Origin: Candidatus Nanosynbacter sp. TM7-075
GTDB taxonomy: Bacteria; Patescibacteriota; Saccharimonadia; Saccharimonadales; Saccharimonadaceae
DNA length: 64,000 nucleotides
Assembly: GCF_022828255.1 (NCBI RefSeq)
Contig: NZ_JAJQJW010000001.1
Coordinates: forward strand, 1-64,000
Direction: 5' to 3'
The notes beneath the pieces were generated by a model that saw only the letters and a program-made list of their open reading frames with translations, ran no database searches and was not told the origin of the DNA. Both the position numbers and the translations under genes were made by a program. Positions 9,259 through 17,324 of the stretch are shown here, in pieces. How positions within the stretch are numbered: position 1 is the first letter of the stretch; every line of letters begins with the position of its first letter.

Positions 9259-10497
9259 ATGACAGATATTGATTTTGATGAGTTGGATAGAGCGGTAAGC
9301 TCTCTTATGGATAAGCAGCGAGAAAAGGAAGCTCCAGTAGTGGTTAATGAAAATAATAGCGAGGTTTCTGCGTCTGCGCCCGTAGAGGAAAAACCTGTAT
9401 CAGAGAACTCTATTGGCGCTAGCTTTGCACCTCCAGTAACTCCATTTACGCCTTCGTCTGTTGCTTCTGCTCCTTTATCATCGATCTCTCGGCCTGAAGC
9501 AAAAAAAGAGCCTTCTAACGACGATATGACTCCTAAAGAGGTCAATAGTCCTACGAACGAGAAAGTTGCTAACGACTCAATAGCCAACAGGGCTCCCGGC
9601 ATGGCTGCTAGCGAAGTCAAAGCTGCGCCAGTAATCGCGAGACGCTCGACTGGTCGTTTCATGGATGTTGTTAGACCTTCATCTGTCGGTGCTATCCAAA
9701 AACCTGCTGCTCCCGTTCCATCCCGAACTGGTACGACGATTCAGCCTTCGCCTGATTTGGTAGACGTGATTAGCACAAATAATAGGCATTCTGCGATAGG
9801 GAAAGAAATGTCTGATATAGTTTCTCAATCAGATAATCTTAGCGATACCCCTGATCTTAAAGACGTACACGATGAATCTACTTTTGCGGAGATTGAAGAT
9901 ATGCCTGCTGAGGAATTGTCATTGACTGATAAGATAGCGCAATCATTAGCCGTAAGTAATAGCGAAGCTCCTGCTGCACCGATGACTACGCCGTTGGAAA
10001 CTCCGTTTATTGCTAATGTTGAAGTGGAGAAGCGACCGCTTGGTTCTGTTAACCAAACTATGACTAGCTCCGAGATGAATAGTGATGAAGATGCGTCTGT
10101 GCCTGCTGATTCTGAGGATATAAAATTGGAACATCAATATAATACCAATTTATCTAATTACAGCATGAGCGAAAATTCTTTGGGTGATGCGCCCGACTCG
10201 CCAATGGATTTGAGTCCAGAAATTATAGCAATTGAGGAGGCTGGCGTTCCTGAAGATTCAGACGATAAAATGTCCACTGACATTGACAGCTCTTTGATTG
10301 AGTCTTCCGAATTATCCGAAAAAGAAACTATGGATTCTGAGCCGGCACCGATGTTTGCCGCCGTATCTACAGAGGTCAAACCTTCAGCCGACAAAGAAAA
10401 GAAAAAGTCCGGATTATTGATAGCGTTGCTTATTGTTCTATTTTTGGCAATTGGTATGGCTGGCGGCGCTGTTTCGTACTTTTTGCTGATAAAATAG
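9259..10497 (+). CDS. Acidic low-complexity single-pass membrane protein
   Basis: I do not recognise a family. The 412 residues are dominated by Ser, Pro, Ala, Glu and Asp with no predicted globular core for about 380 residues. A basic KEKKKSG stretch then leads into one C-terminal membrane helix (about residues 388-410) with a short tail ending LLIK. This is a tail-anchored arrangement, so the acidic part is probably cytoplasmic, although orientation cannot be proved. GGGGG precedes the ATG. It lies between tpiA and pcrA, 14 nt and 4 nt away, so it is probably co-transcribed. Confidence 0.7.
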   Translation: MTDIDFDELDRAVSSLMDKQREKEAPVVVNENNSEVSASAPVEEKPVSENSIGASFAPPVTPFTPSSVASAPLSSISRPEAKKEPSNDDMTPKEVNSPTNEKVANDSIANRAPGMAASEVKAAPVIARRSTGRFMDVVRPSSVGAIQKPAAPVPSRTGTTIQPSPDLVDVISTNNRHSAIGKEMSDIVSQSDNLSDTPDLKDVHDESTFAEIEDMPAEELSLTDKIAQSLAVSNSEAPAAPMTTPLETPFIANVEVEKRPLGSVNQTMTSSEMNSDEDASVPADSEDIKLEHQYNTNLSNYSMSENSLGDAPDSPMDLSPEIIAIEEAGVPEDSDDKMSTDIDSSLIESSELSEKETMDSEPAPMFAAVSTEVKPSADKEKKKSGLLIALLIVLFLAIGMAGGAVSYFLLIK

Positions 10498-10501
10498 ATA
10501 T

Positions 10502-12604
10502 ATGTCTAATTTTACTGACGGATTAAATAGCGAGCAGGCTCGAGCGGTGACGCACGCTGATGGGCCACTGTTGATTTTAGCTGGAGCTGGATCTGGAAAG
10601 ACTAAAACTCTAACTCATAGAATTGCTTATTTGATTGGCAAGTTGAAAATATTTCCTAGTCGAATATTGGCGGTTACATTTACTAATAAAGCAGCGAAGG
10701 AAATGCGTCAGCGATTGGCGCAAATATTGGGTGAAGATTCTGAAAATCGGCAATTTATGCCGTGGATGGGAACTTTTCACAGTATTTGCGTGCGAATGTT
10801 GCGGATGGATGGTGAAAATATTGGTCTGAGCAAGCGATTCTTAATTTACGATACCGACGATCAAATAAGCTTGATGAAGCAAATTATGAAGGCTCGCGGC
10901 TTGACGGATAAAGATATTAAACCTCGAGCTGTACTTTCGGCTATTTCAAACGCTAAAAATGAGATGAGAGGTGCTGAGGATTTTTCGGCTTCGACTCGCG
11001 GTCCAAGAGAGCAGAAAATAGCTGAATTATTTTTTGCTTACGAAAAAGCCTTGAAAGATGCTTCGGCGTTGGATTTTGATGATTTATTGATAAAAACTGT
11101 GGAATTATTGAGAAATAAGCCAGATATTCGCCATAAATGGCAGCAGCAATTCGAACATATTCTGATTGACGAGTATCAGGATACGAATGCGGTGCAATAT
11201 GCGTTAATTAAGTTGCTGGTCAATTCGCGTCGCAATTTATGCGTGGTTGGTGATGATGCTCAGTCGATTTATAGTTTTCGCGGGGCTGATTATACTAACA
11301 TTCTCAATTTTGAGCGTGATTTTCCAGGTACGACGGTGGTTAAGTTGGAGCAGAATTATCGTTCGACTAGTGCGATTTTGAATATGGCAAATGCGTTGAT
11401 CAGTCATAATATTCATAGAACTGATAAAAATTTATGGACGGCGAATGGCGACGGTGTTGAGCCAAAATTATGGCAATTATACAATGAGTCTGAGGAGGCT
11501 TTGGCGATTGCGAATGAGATTCAGTCGCAAATTGCGAACGGTCGTCAATATGGCGACGTGGCGGTGCTATATCGAACGAATGCGCAAAGCTACGCAATTG
11601 AGCGAGCCTTGCGTCAGAGCTATATTCCGTATAAAATCGTCGGCGGTTTGCGATTTTTGGATCGAGCGGTAGTTAAGGATTTATTGGCATATCTTCGATT
11701 GTTGTACCAGCCGAGTGATCGAGTTAGTTTTTTGCGAATTGTGAATACGCCAAAACGTGGCGTTGGCGCGGTGAGTATCTCTAAGTTTTTGGACTGGAAT
11801 GACGCGTCAAGGCGAGATATAATCAGTGGTTTGTTGGCGGTTGAGGAGGTGGATACTTTGACAGCGCGTGCAAAACGTCCGCTGCTAGAGCTTGGTCAAA
11901 AACTGCACGATTTGCAGCAGGAAATTGACGGATCTCCGGCCGAACTGATTGAAAAAATTATGAAAATTACTGGCTATGAAGATTTTATAAACGACGGAAC
12001 GCCGCAAGCTGAAGAGCGAATGGAAAATATCGGCGTGCTTTTGTCGGAGGCGAAGGCTTACGTTGACGTGGCGACGTTTTTGGAAGAGATGGCTTTGATG
12101 TCTTCGACGGATGCAGCTGCCGATCAACAAGTGACGCTCATGACGCTTCATGCGGCTAAAGGTTTGGAGTTTCCGGTGGTTTTTCTGGCGGGACTGGAAG
12201 AGGGGATTTTGCCGCACGCGAGGGTGTTTGATAGCGGCAACGCTGATGACGTCGAAGAAGAGCGCAGGTTGTGCTACGTTGGTGTAACTCGGGCGAGGGA
12301 AGAATTGTTCGTTAGCTGTGCTAGCTCTCGGACGCAATTTGGTCAGATCGGTTACAATATGCCATCGAGGTTTTTGGACGAGATGGGCTTGATGGCTGGT
12401 GGCGTTGATAGACCAGCTCAGCCGATGGTGGAACCTGATTTTTATTCGGAAGATATTGGTTTGGAGGTTGGTGATCGAGTTTGCAGCCCGAGTTTTGGTT
12501 CGGGGGAAATTATTGACAGCGAAGGGCTGAGTGTTACGGTCCAGTTTGACAATGGAAATATTAAGAAATTGAACGTCGAGTTCGCGCGCTTGGAGAAAAT
12601 TTGA
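10502..12604 (+). CDS. pcrA: UvrD/PcrA-family ATP-dependent DNA helicase
   Basis: A superfamily 1A 3'-5' helicase for repair and replication-fork maintenance. The 700 residues carry motif I AGAGSGKTKT near residue 28, motif Ia TFTNKAAKEM, motif II IDEYQDTN, motif III VVGDDAQSIYSFRGA, motif IV QNYRST, motif V TLMTLHAAKGLEFPVVF and motif VI VGVTRAREEL. The C-terminus has a short conserved tail of the PcrA type (VGDRVCSPSFGSGEI). It is slightly shorter than typical PcrA. It is closely packed behind the unknown membrane-protein gene. PcrA is preferred to UvrD because of the Gram-positive-like C-terminal domain. Confidence 0.95.
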   Translation: MSNFTDGLNSEQARAVTHADGPLLILAGAGSGKTKTLTHRIAYLIGKLKIFPSRILAVTFTNKAAKEMRQRLAQILGEDSENRQFMPWMGTFHSICVRMLRMDGENIGLSKRFLIYDTDDQISLMKQIMKARGLTDKDIKPRAVLSAISNAKNEMRGAEDFSASTRGPREQKIAELFFAYEKALKDASALDFDDLLIKTVELLRNKPDIRHKWQQQFEHILIDEYQDTNAVQYALIKLLVNSRRNLCVVGDDAQSIYSFRGADYTNILNFERDFPGTTVVKLEQNYRSTSAILNMANALISHNIHRTDKNLWTANGDGVEPKLWQLYNESEEALAIANEIQSQIANGRQYGDVAVLYRTNAQSYAIERALRQSYIPYKIVGGLRFLDRAVVKDLLAYLRLLYQPSDRVSFLRIVNTPKRGVGAVSISKFLDWNDASRRDIISGLLAVEEVDTLTARAKRPLLELGQKLHDLQQEIDGSPAELIEKIMKITGYEDFINDGTPQAEERMENIGVLLSEAKAYVDVATFLEEMALMSSTDAAADQQVTLMTLHAAKGLEFPVVFLAGLEEGILPHARVFDSGNADDVEEERRLCYVGVTRAREELFVSCASSRTQFGQIGYNMPSRFLDEMGLMAGGVDRPAQPMVEPDFYSEDIGLEVGDRVCSPSFGSGEIIDSEGLSVTVQFDNGNIKKLNVEFARLEKI

Positions 12605-12610
12605 TATAAT
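12602..12610 (+). promoter_or_regulatory. Extended -10 promoter of the first G5-domain gene
   Basis: TGA-TATAAT overlaps the stop codon of pcrA. The expected transcription start is near 12617, about 22 nt ahead of the ATG at 12640. Unlike many promoters here, this unit has a short leader. Confidence 0.5.
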
Positions 12611-12639
12611 AAGAATACCTGCGTTGTGGGTGTGAACTT

Positions 12640-13830
12640 ATGGGTATAAGATTACAAGCAAAACATTACTCTAAGAAAATTACGTTCGTTTCTGGCGCGA
12701 TATTGATGCTGGTTGGCGGTCTATTTTTTGTTAATCAAGCGTTAGCTGACGCTACTAAGCCAGCGACCAAGGCTGGCGAAAAGTTGGTAACGATTTACGA
12801 CAGAGGCGCAGAAAAGACGATTGTTACAAAAGCGAGGACGATTCGCGAGGCTTTGAAATTGGCTAAGTTTTCTATTGACGAACGCCAAGACGTAGTCGAG
12901 CCGAGTCTTGATTCGGAGATGGTGGCGGAGAAGTACAATATTAACATTTTCCGCGCTCGTCCAATAACAATTGTCGATGGAAATAAGCGTCTAAAGGTAA
13001 CTACCGCCGAGCAGACGCCAGCTTTGATCGCGAAGGTTGCTGGAATTGAAGTTTTTGAAGAGGACAAAACTACTTTATCCAATTCCGACAATATGGCGGT
13101 TGATGGCGCAAACATGGTGATGAAAATTGACAGAGCCTCGATGGTTAATTTTGTACTTTACGGCAAAGAATCTGTCATTCGTACACACGCTAAGACGGTT
13201 GGCGAGCTATTGAAAGAGAAGAATATAGACCCAAAGAAAGATGATACGCTATCTGTGGATCGTTCGGCGAAAATTATTCCTGGAATGAAAATTGAGCTTT
13301 GGCGTAATGGCAAGCAAACTATAACCGCAGAAGAAGACGTGAAATTTGAGGTTGAAAAAGTTCAAGACGCGAATCGAGATTCGGGATATCGCGAAGTAAA
13401 ACAAGCGGGCGAGAACGGTAAGAAAAATGTCACTTATGAAGTTGAAATGAAGAACGGCGTGGAGGTGAGCCGCAAGGAAATTGCTAGTGTTGTGACAAAA
13501 GAGCCAAAGAAGCAGATTGAGATTGTGGGGACGAAAGTTAGCCTACCTTCTGGATCTCATTCGGATTGGATGTCTGCGGCTGGTATTAGCCCTGATGATT
13601 ATGGCTATGTGAACTTCATTTTTACGAAAGAGTCAACTTGGCGAACGACGGCTAGGAACGGGCAATATGCTGGGCTCGGTCAGACGAATATAGATAAGCT
13701 TTCTCAGGCTTGCCCAAATTGGCAAAGTGATCCAGTTTGCCAGATTAGAGTTTTCAATAATTATGCCGTAAGTACATATGGTAGTTGGGCTGGTGCTTAC
13801 AATGCATGGAACCGCAAAAAATGGTGGTAA
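12640..13830 (+). CDS. Secreted G5/DUF348 protein with transglycosylase-like C-terminus
   Basis: A 396-residue exported wall protein resembling YabE/resuscitation-promoting-factor architectures. The N-terminal signal helix (about residues 14-36) ends at ALADA. Two DUF348-like repeats follow (about 45-160 and 168-225), then a G5 domain (about 228-300) and a C-terminal lysozyme-like region. That region has DWMSAAGI, KESTW with a candidate catalytic Glu, GLGQTNIDKL and a Trp-rich end. The likely role is local peptidoglycan cleavage during growth or at the host contact zone. The gene just downstream is a paralogue with the same N-terminal architecture but a different catalytic end. Confidence 0.8.
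   Translation: MGIRLQAKHYSKKITFVSGAILMLVGGLFFVNQALADATKPATKAGEKLVTIYDRGAEKTIVTKARTIREALKLAKFSIDERQDVVEPSLDSEMVAEKYNINIFRARPITIVDGNKRLKVTTAEQTPALIAKVAGIEVFEEDKTTLSNSDNMAVDGANMVMKIDRASMVNFVLYGKESVIRTHAKTVGELLKEKNIDPKKDDTLSVDRSAKIIPGMKIELWRNGKQTITAEEDVKFEVEKVQDANRDSGYREVKQAGENGKKNVTYEVEMKNGVEVSRKEIASVVTKEPKKQIEIVGTKVSLPSGSHSDWMSAAGISPDDYGYVNFIFTKESTWRTTARNGQYAGLGQTNIDKLSQACPNWQSDPVCQIRVFNNYAVSTYGSWAGAYNAWNRKKWW
12946..13043 (+). repeat. 98-nt near-identical segment shared by the two G5 paralogues (copy 1)
   Basis: This segment matches 14198-14295 with only about 5 differences over 98 nt by eye, most of them silent. The flanking parts of the two genes are much more diverged. It encodes the same stretch in both proteins (IFRARPITIVDGNKRLKV and onward). 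Confidence 0.8.
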
Positions 13831-13884
13831 ACTAACGCTGGCGACGTAAGTCGGTTACAGTCTATAGATAAAAAGTGCTTAATT

Positions 13885-13893
13885 TGGTATAAT
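13885..13893 (+). promoter_or_regulatory. Extended -10 promoter of the second G5-domain gene
   Basis: TGG-TATAAT. The expected start of transcription is near 13900, which leaves roughly 20 nt before the ATG at 13922. This rules out the upstream TTG at 13898 as a practical start. Confidence 0.5.
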
Positions 13894-13921
13894 TTATTTG
13901 ACTAGGTTAACGAGTTATTAT

Positions 13922-14947
13922 ATGATTATGCGCGCAAAAGGTTTATTTTTTGGAAAAATTATTGGATTAGCCGTGTTAGTTGCGATTGCGACTCCAATGA
14001 TTTCGTTTGCTGACGGAAAGACTTCTGGTGAGCGTTTAGTTCGTATTTATGATCGTGGTGAAGAAAAGACGATTATCACAAATGCATTGACCGTTCGGCA
14101 GGCCTTGCGTGCGGCTAAGATTACGATTGACGAAAAGATTGACGCGGTTGAGCCAAATATTGATATGGAATTGACAGGTGCAAAATACCAGGTCAATATT
14201 TTCCGCGCTCGTCCAATAACAATCGTTGATGGAAATAAGCGTCTAAAGGTAACTACTGCCGAGCAGACGCCAGCTTTGATTGCGAAGGCTGCTGGGCTTA
14301 CTTTATATCGCGAAGATAAGACGCATTTTACGAATTCTGACGATCTTTTGGTGAACGGTGTGAGTTTGGTAATGAAGATTGAGCGATCAAAACAGCGAAC
14401 GATAACCGAAGAAGCTGATGTTAATTTTGATATTGAGCAGATTAAGGACGATTCTCAGCCGATTGGATTTAAGAGTGTTAAGCAGCTTGGGGAAAAAGGT
14501 GTGCGGAAGGTGACTTATCAGGTTGAGGTAGAGAATGAGAGCGAGATTAGTCGTAAGGAAGTTGCTAGCGAAATCACAAAGCAGCCAAAGAAGCAGATTG
14601 AAATAATTGGCACGAAGCCAAAAAATCCATTGACGAAAAGCAAGGGCGCGCAGATATTTACCGATTCTAAGGGCGTGGCGCATCGTGAAACGTATTATGA
14701 CTTGCCGATGAATATTGTGATAAAAGCTTGTGGTAGCGGCGGTACTTATACAGTGCGGGCGGACGGCGCGAAGGTTGATAAGGATGGTTATATTTTGGTG
14801 GCGGCCAATTATGGCAATTATCCACGATGTTCGGTGGTTGAGACCAGCATGGGTCTGGGCAAGGTTTACGATACCGGTGGATTTGCAGCCAAACATCCGC
14901 ACGGATTCGACTTGGCGACTGACTGGACGAATGGAGATGGGCGCTAA
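13922..14947 (+). CDS. Secreted G5/DUF348 protein with C-terminal 3D domain
   Basis: Exported wall protein, about 341 residues from the chosen ATG (a second ATG two codons later is equally possible). A signal peptide runs to about residue 30 (ending ISFA). One DUF348-like unit, a G5-like region and a C-terminal 3D (double-psi barrel) domain follow. The 3D domain carries the aspartates of its name in GKVYDTG, GFDLATDW and a preceding RADGAKVDKDGY. 3D domains resemble the MltA fold of lytic transglycosylases. Compared with its neighbour it lacks the second DUF348 unit and swaps the lysozyme-like end for 3D. It abuts rsmA with no gap. Confidence 0.8.
   Translation: MIMRAKGLFFGKIIGLAVLVAIATPMISFADGKTSGERLVRIYDRGEEKTIITNALTVRQALRAAKITIDEKIDAVEPNIDMELTGAKYQVNIFRARPITIVDGNKRLKVTTAEQTPALIAKAAGLTLYREDKTHFTNSDDLLVNGVSLVMKIERSKQRTITEEADVNFDIEQIKDDSQPIGFKSVKQLGEKGVRKVTYQVEVENESEISRKEVASEITKQPKKQIEIIGTKPKNPLTKSKGAQIFTDSKGVAHRETYYDLPMNIVIKACGSGGTYTVRADGAKVDKDGYILVAANYGNYPRCSVVETSMGLGKVYDTGGFAAKHPHGFDLATDWTNGDGR
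14198..14295 (+). repeat. 98-nt near-identical segment shared by the two G5 paralogues (copy 2)
   Basis: Partner of 12946-13043, offset by 1252 nt in direct orientation. Confidence 0.8.
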
Positions 14948-15733
14948 ATGGCTTCTTCTCATGGACCAAAAAAATCGCTCGGACAGCACTGGCTGAAGGA
15001 TCCGGAGATTTTGGCAGATATTGCTGAAGCGGCTGAATTGACGGGCGATGATGTTGTACTGGAAATTGGACCAGGACTAGGCACTTTGACTAGTCGTTTA
15101 TTGGCTCGGGCTAATTCGGTGATCGCCGTGGAATTTGACGCAGATTTGGCACGCAAGTTACCAGGGCAGTTTCCTGGCAAAAACCTGGAAGTGTTCAATG
15201 AAGATATTTTACAGTTTGATCTGAATCAATTGCCAAAAAATTACAAAGTCGTAGCTAACGTCCCGTATTACATTACCAGCAAAATTGTTGAAAAATTGAT
15301 GACCGCGGAAAATAAGCCGAGCATCGCGGTGCTGTTGGTGCAAAAAGAAGTTGCCGAGCGAATTGCGGCAGATCCTGGAAATATGAGTGTTCTGTCTGTG
15401 AGCGTTCAGATTTTTGCCGAAGCGGAGTTGGATATTGAAGTTCCTAGGCAGTTTTTTACGCCACCACCAAAGGTTGACTCGCAGGTTGTAGTTTTGAGGA
15501 CTTGCAATAGTCCCTTGATCGCTTCGGAAGATCAGAGGGATTTTTTCCGCATTGTTAAGGCTGGATTTTCTGCAAAGCGCAAGAAGCTGCGCTCTAGCCT
15601 GAGCGGTGGGTTGGGAATTAATAAGAGTGTGGCGGAAGAACTGCTGAAAAATGCAGGAATTTCACCAGATGCTCGCGCTGAAGATTTGGCGATTGAAGAT
15701 TGGAAGAGGCTACTGAAAGAGTGGCGGAATTAA
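14948..15733 (+). CDS. rsmA: 16S rRNA (adenine1518-N6/adenine1519-N6)-dimethyltransferase
   Basis: Dimethylates the two adenines in the 3' terminal hairpin of 16S rRNA during small-subunit maturation. The 261-residue protein has the family N-terminus PKKSLGQHWL, the SAM-binding EIGPGLGTLT, and the catalytic motif NVPYYIT. A C-terminal helical domain with FSAKRKKLRSSL follows. The ATG directly follows the stop codon of the 3D-domain gene, so both are probably translated from one mRNA. A strong hairpin terminator follows. Confidence 0.97.
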   Translation: MASSHGPKKSLGQHWLKDPEILADIAEAAELTGDDVVLEIGPGLGTLTSRLLARANSVIAVEFDADLARKLPGQFPGKNLEVFNEDILQFDLNQLPKNYKVVANVPYYITSKIVEKLMTAENKPSIAVLLVQKEVAERIAADPGNMSVLSVSVQIFAEAELDIEVPRQFFTPPPKVDSQVVVLRTCNSPLIASEDQRDFFRIVKAGFSAKRKKLRSSLSGGLGINKSVAEELLKNAGISPDARAEDLAIEDWKRLLKEWRN

Positions 15734-15735
15734 AT

Positions 15736-15772
15736 AAGAACGACTCAGTGGTTTTAAACTGAGTCGTTCTTT
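15736..15772. terminator. Bidirectional intrinsic terminator after rsmA
   Basis: A perfect 14-bp stem (AAGAACGACTCAGT with ACTGAGTCGTTCTT) and an 8-nt loop. A-rich and T-rich arms allow it to act on both strands, and it separates the convergent genes rsmA and the minus-strand wall-binding protein. Confidence 0.85.
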
Positions 15773-15788
15773 ACGCCAAAAGACTGAA

Positions 15789-17228
15789 TTAATCTGTCAA
15801 ATTCTCGTGCTTTAAATCCTTAACGGCGTTGGTGGCTTCTTCTTCGGTGAACTTATAATAGTTGATAAGAGTTTTTATCAAGTTACTTCTACTATATTTT
15901 CCATTTTTCAGAATGTCTATAGCTTGTAGTCGTGCCCGCTCGGTATAATTAATATTGTATTCTGCTAGCACTTCCCGAACTTCTGATTCTACGAATTCAT
16001 CACTATCTGTCAGATGACGTATTATGCTATTCTTTGAATACAGTTTAGCCCACTCCCAGCTGTCGTTATCTATGTAGTGTCTATTCATCCAATTGCGTAT
16101 ATTTATCTTGAAGTCGTAATTTAGCCGATTAACTCCTGCTTCTGCCTCTTCTTTAGTGAAGTGGTCCTCATTCTGCAGCCATTTTATGATGCGCAATTTT
16201 GAAGATTCAGACATATAATCTTTCAGTAGTCTTTCTGCTTGTCGTTGAGCGTTATATGCAAAGTCAATTTTTACTGTATTAAAGGCATTGTCAATCTCTT
16301 CTTTAGTGAATCTTTTAGCTGCGAGGTATTTTTCGTAGTTGACTTTTGATGAGATGGTATACACGTGTTCTATATTCTGTAGGCTCTTTATAGCTTGATC
16401 TTTAAAGAATTTAGAAAAGTCGATTTCGCTTCTCAGTGCCGCAAAAGCCTTATTAACCTCTTCTTCTGAGAACATGTAAGTACTGTGGCTGTTTTCACTG
16501 ACTTTACGGTCAGTAAGGAGTTGTATCATTAAATATTTTGAGTATCGGAACTCTCCAGGATTGTTAGAGCTGTTTTGGTTGTCTACGATTTTTTTAATTG
16601 CTCTTTTCGCGTTATCTACAGCGTTGTATTCTGGGTAAATTGTCTCGATTAGCTGAAGTGCTGTATTGTATTCATCTCTTTTTCCAAAGGTTATGCTATA
16701 AGCTTCGCTATATTTGGAAATATCGGACCTATATAGGTTTCGGTTTTTAGCTTTCTCTGCTAATTCTCTTGAAAACCTCTTGTCCCATTTTCCGTCGCCT
16801 CCAACTACATAATTGTCTGGTGTAATAGTGTTCTTTAACATGTAACCATCTCTGCCGACGTAGTAGTCGCCGACCCATTGATTGGATAGCATGTGACCCT
16901 TAGTGTCAAAGTAGTACCATTTGTCGCCAATCATTTCCCAGGCGTTTTCTGTCATGTGTCCGCTGGTATTAAAGTAGTACCAATAATCCTTTATACGTTC
17001 CCATTTGCTATGCGTGATATATCCGCGTCCGTCAAAGTAATACCATTTGCCATCTATTCGTTGCCAATCATTCTTTGGGTAACTTCCATTGGAATTTTTG
17101 TACCACCATCCAACTGAATCCCTCTGCCAGCTTCCTCCGTTGGCGCTTGCTGTTACTGGTGTGTAGACGCCGATTATAGCAATGCTAATAGCTGCGGCTA
17201 CGGTTAAGTTTTTTATGAGTTTGTTCAT
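15789..17228 (-). CDS. Secreted cell-wall-binding protein with Ltp-like repeats
   Basis: A 479-residue secreted protein. The signal peptide (residues 1-29) ends at TASANG. Residues 31-150 hold about four aromatic cell-wall-binding repeats of the choline-binding/glucan-binding type (WYYFDGRGYI, WYYFNTSGHM, WYYFDTKGHM). From about 165 to the end there are about five helical repeats of roughly 45 residues with FTKEEI/FTKEEA/FTEEEA motifs. These resemble the host cell-surface-exposed lipoprotein (Ltp) repeats known from Streptococcus phage TP-J34, where Ltp blocks phage DNA entry. No lipobox is seen, so the wall repeats probably do the anchoring. AGGAGGGG lies ahead of the ATG, and a palindrome overlaps the promoter. 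Confidence 0.8.
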   Translation of the reverse strand: MNKLIKNLTVAAAISIAIIGVYTPVTASANGGSWQRDSVGWWYKNSNGSYPKNDWQRIDGKWYYFDGRGYITHSKWERIKDYWYYFNTSGHMTENAWEMIGDKWYYFDTKGHMLSNQWVGDYYVGRDGYMLKNTITPDNYVVGGDGKWDKRFSRELAEKAKNRNLYRSDISKYSEAYSITFGKRDEYNTALQLIETIYPEYNAVDNAKRAIKKIVDNQNSSNNPGEFRYSKYLMIQLLTDRKVSENSHSTYMFSEEEVNKAFAALRSEIDFSKFFKDQAIKSLQNIEHVYTISSKVNYEKYLAAKRFTKEEIDNAFNTVKIDFAYNAQRQAERLLKDYMSESSKLRIIKWLQNEDHFTKEEAEAGVNRLNYDFKINIRNWMNRHYIDNDSWEWAKLYSKNSIIRHLTDSDEFVESEVREVLAEYNINYTERARLQAIDILKNGKYSRSNLIKTLINYYKFTEEEATNAVKDLKHENLTD

Positions 17229-17247
17229 AACTCCCCTCCTAATAAAT

Positions 17248-17268
17248 TGTGATTATAATTATATCACA
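17248..17268 (-). promoter_or_regulatory. Palindromic operator overlapping the promoter of the Ltp-like gene
   Basis: Perfect arms TGTGAT and ATCACA are separated by 9 nt that are themselves nearly symmetric. On the minus strand the palindrome contains two overlapping TATAAT boxes (17258-17263 and 17252-17257), so a bound protein would block RNA polymerase. The spacing (TGTGA-N11-TCACA) differs from a CRP site. Confidence 0.5.
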
Positions 17269-17309
17269 TCAATTAGCGCCCTTTATCATTGGTCATGATC
17301 TGTTAAATT

Positions 17310-17318
17310 TGCTATAAT
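17310..17318 (+). promoter_or_regulatory. Extended -10 promoter of metG (leaderless)
   Basis: TGC-TATAAT ends 6 nt before the ATG at 17325. No ribosome-binding site is present. Confidence 0.7.
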
Positions 17319-17324
17319 TTACCT

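Noticed and set aside
14387-14989. 200-residue minus-strand open frame opposite the 3D-domain gene
   Set aside because: It lies wholly opposite a well-supported gene, has an unnatural composition and shows no start signal.
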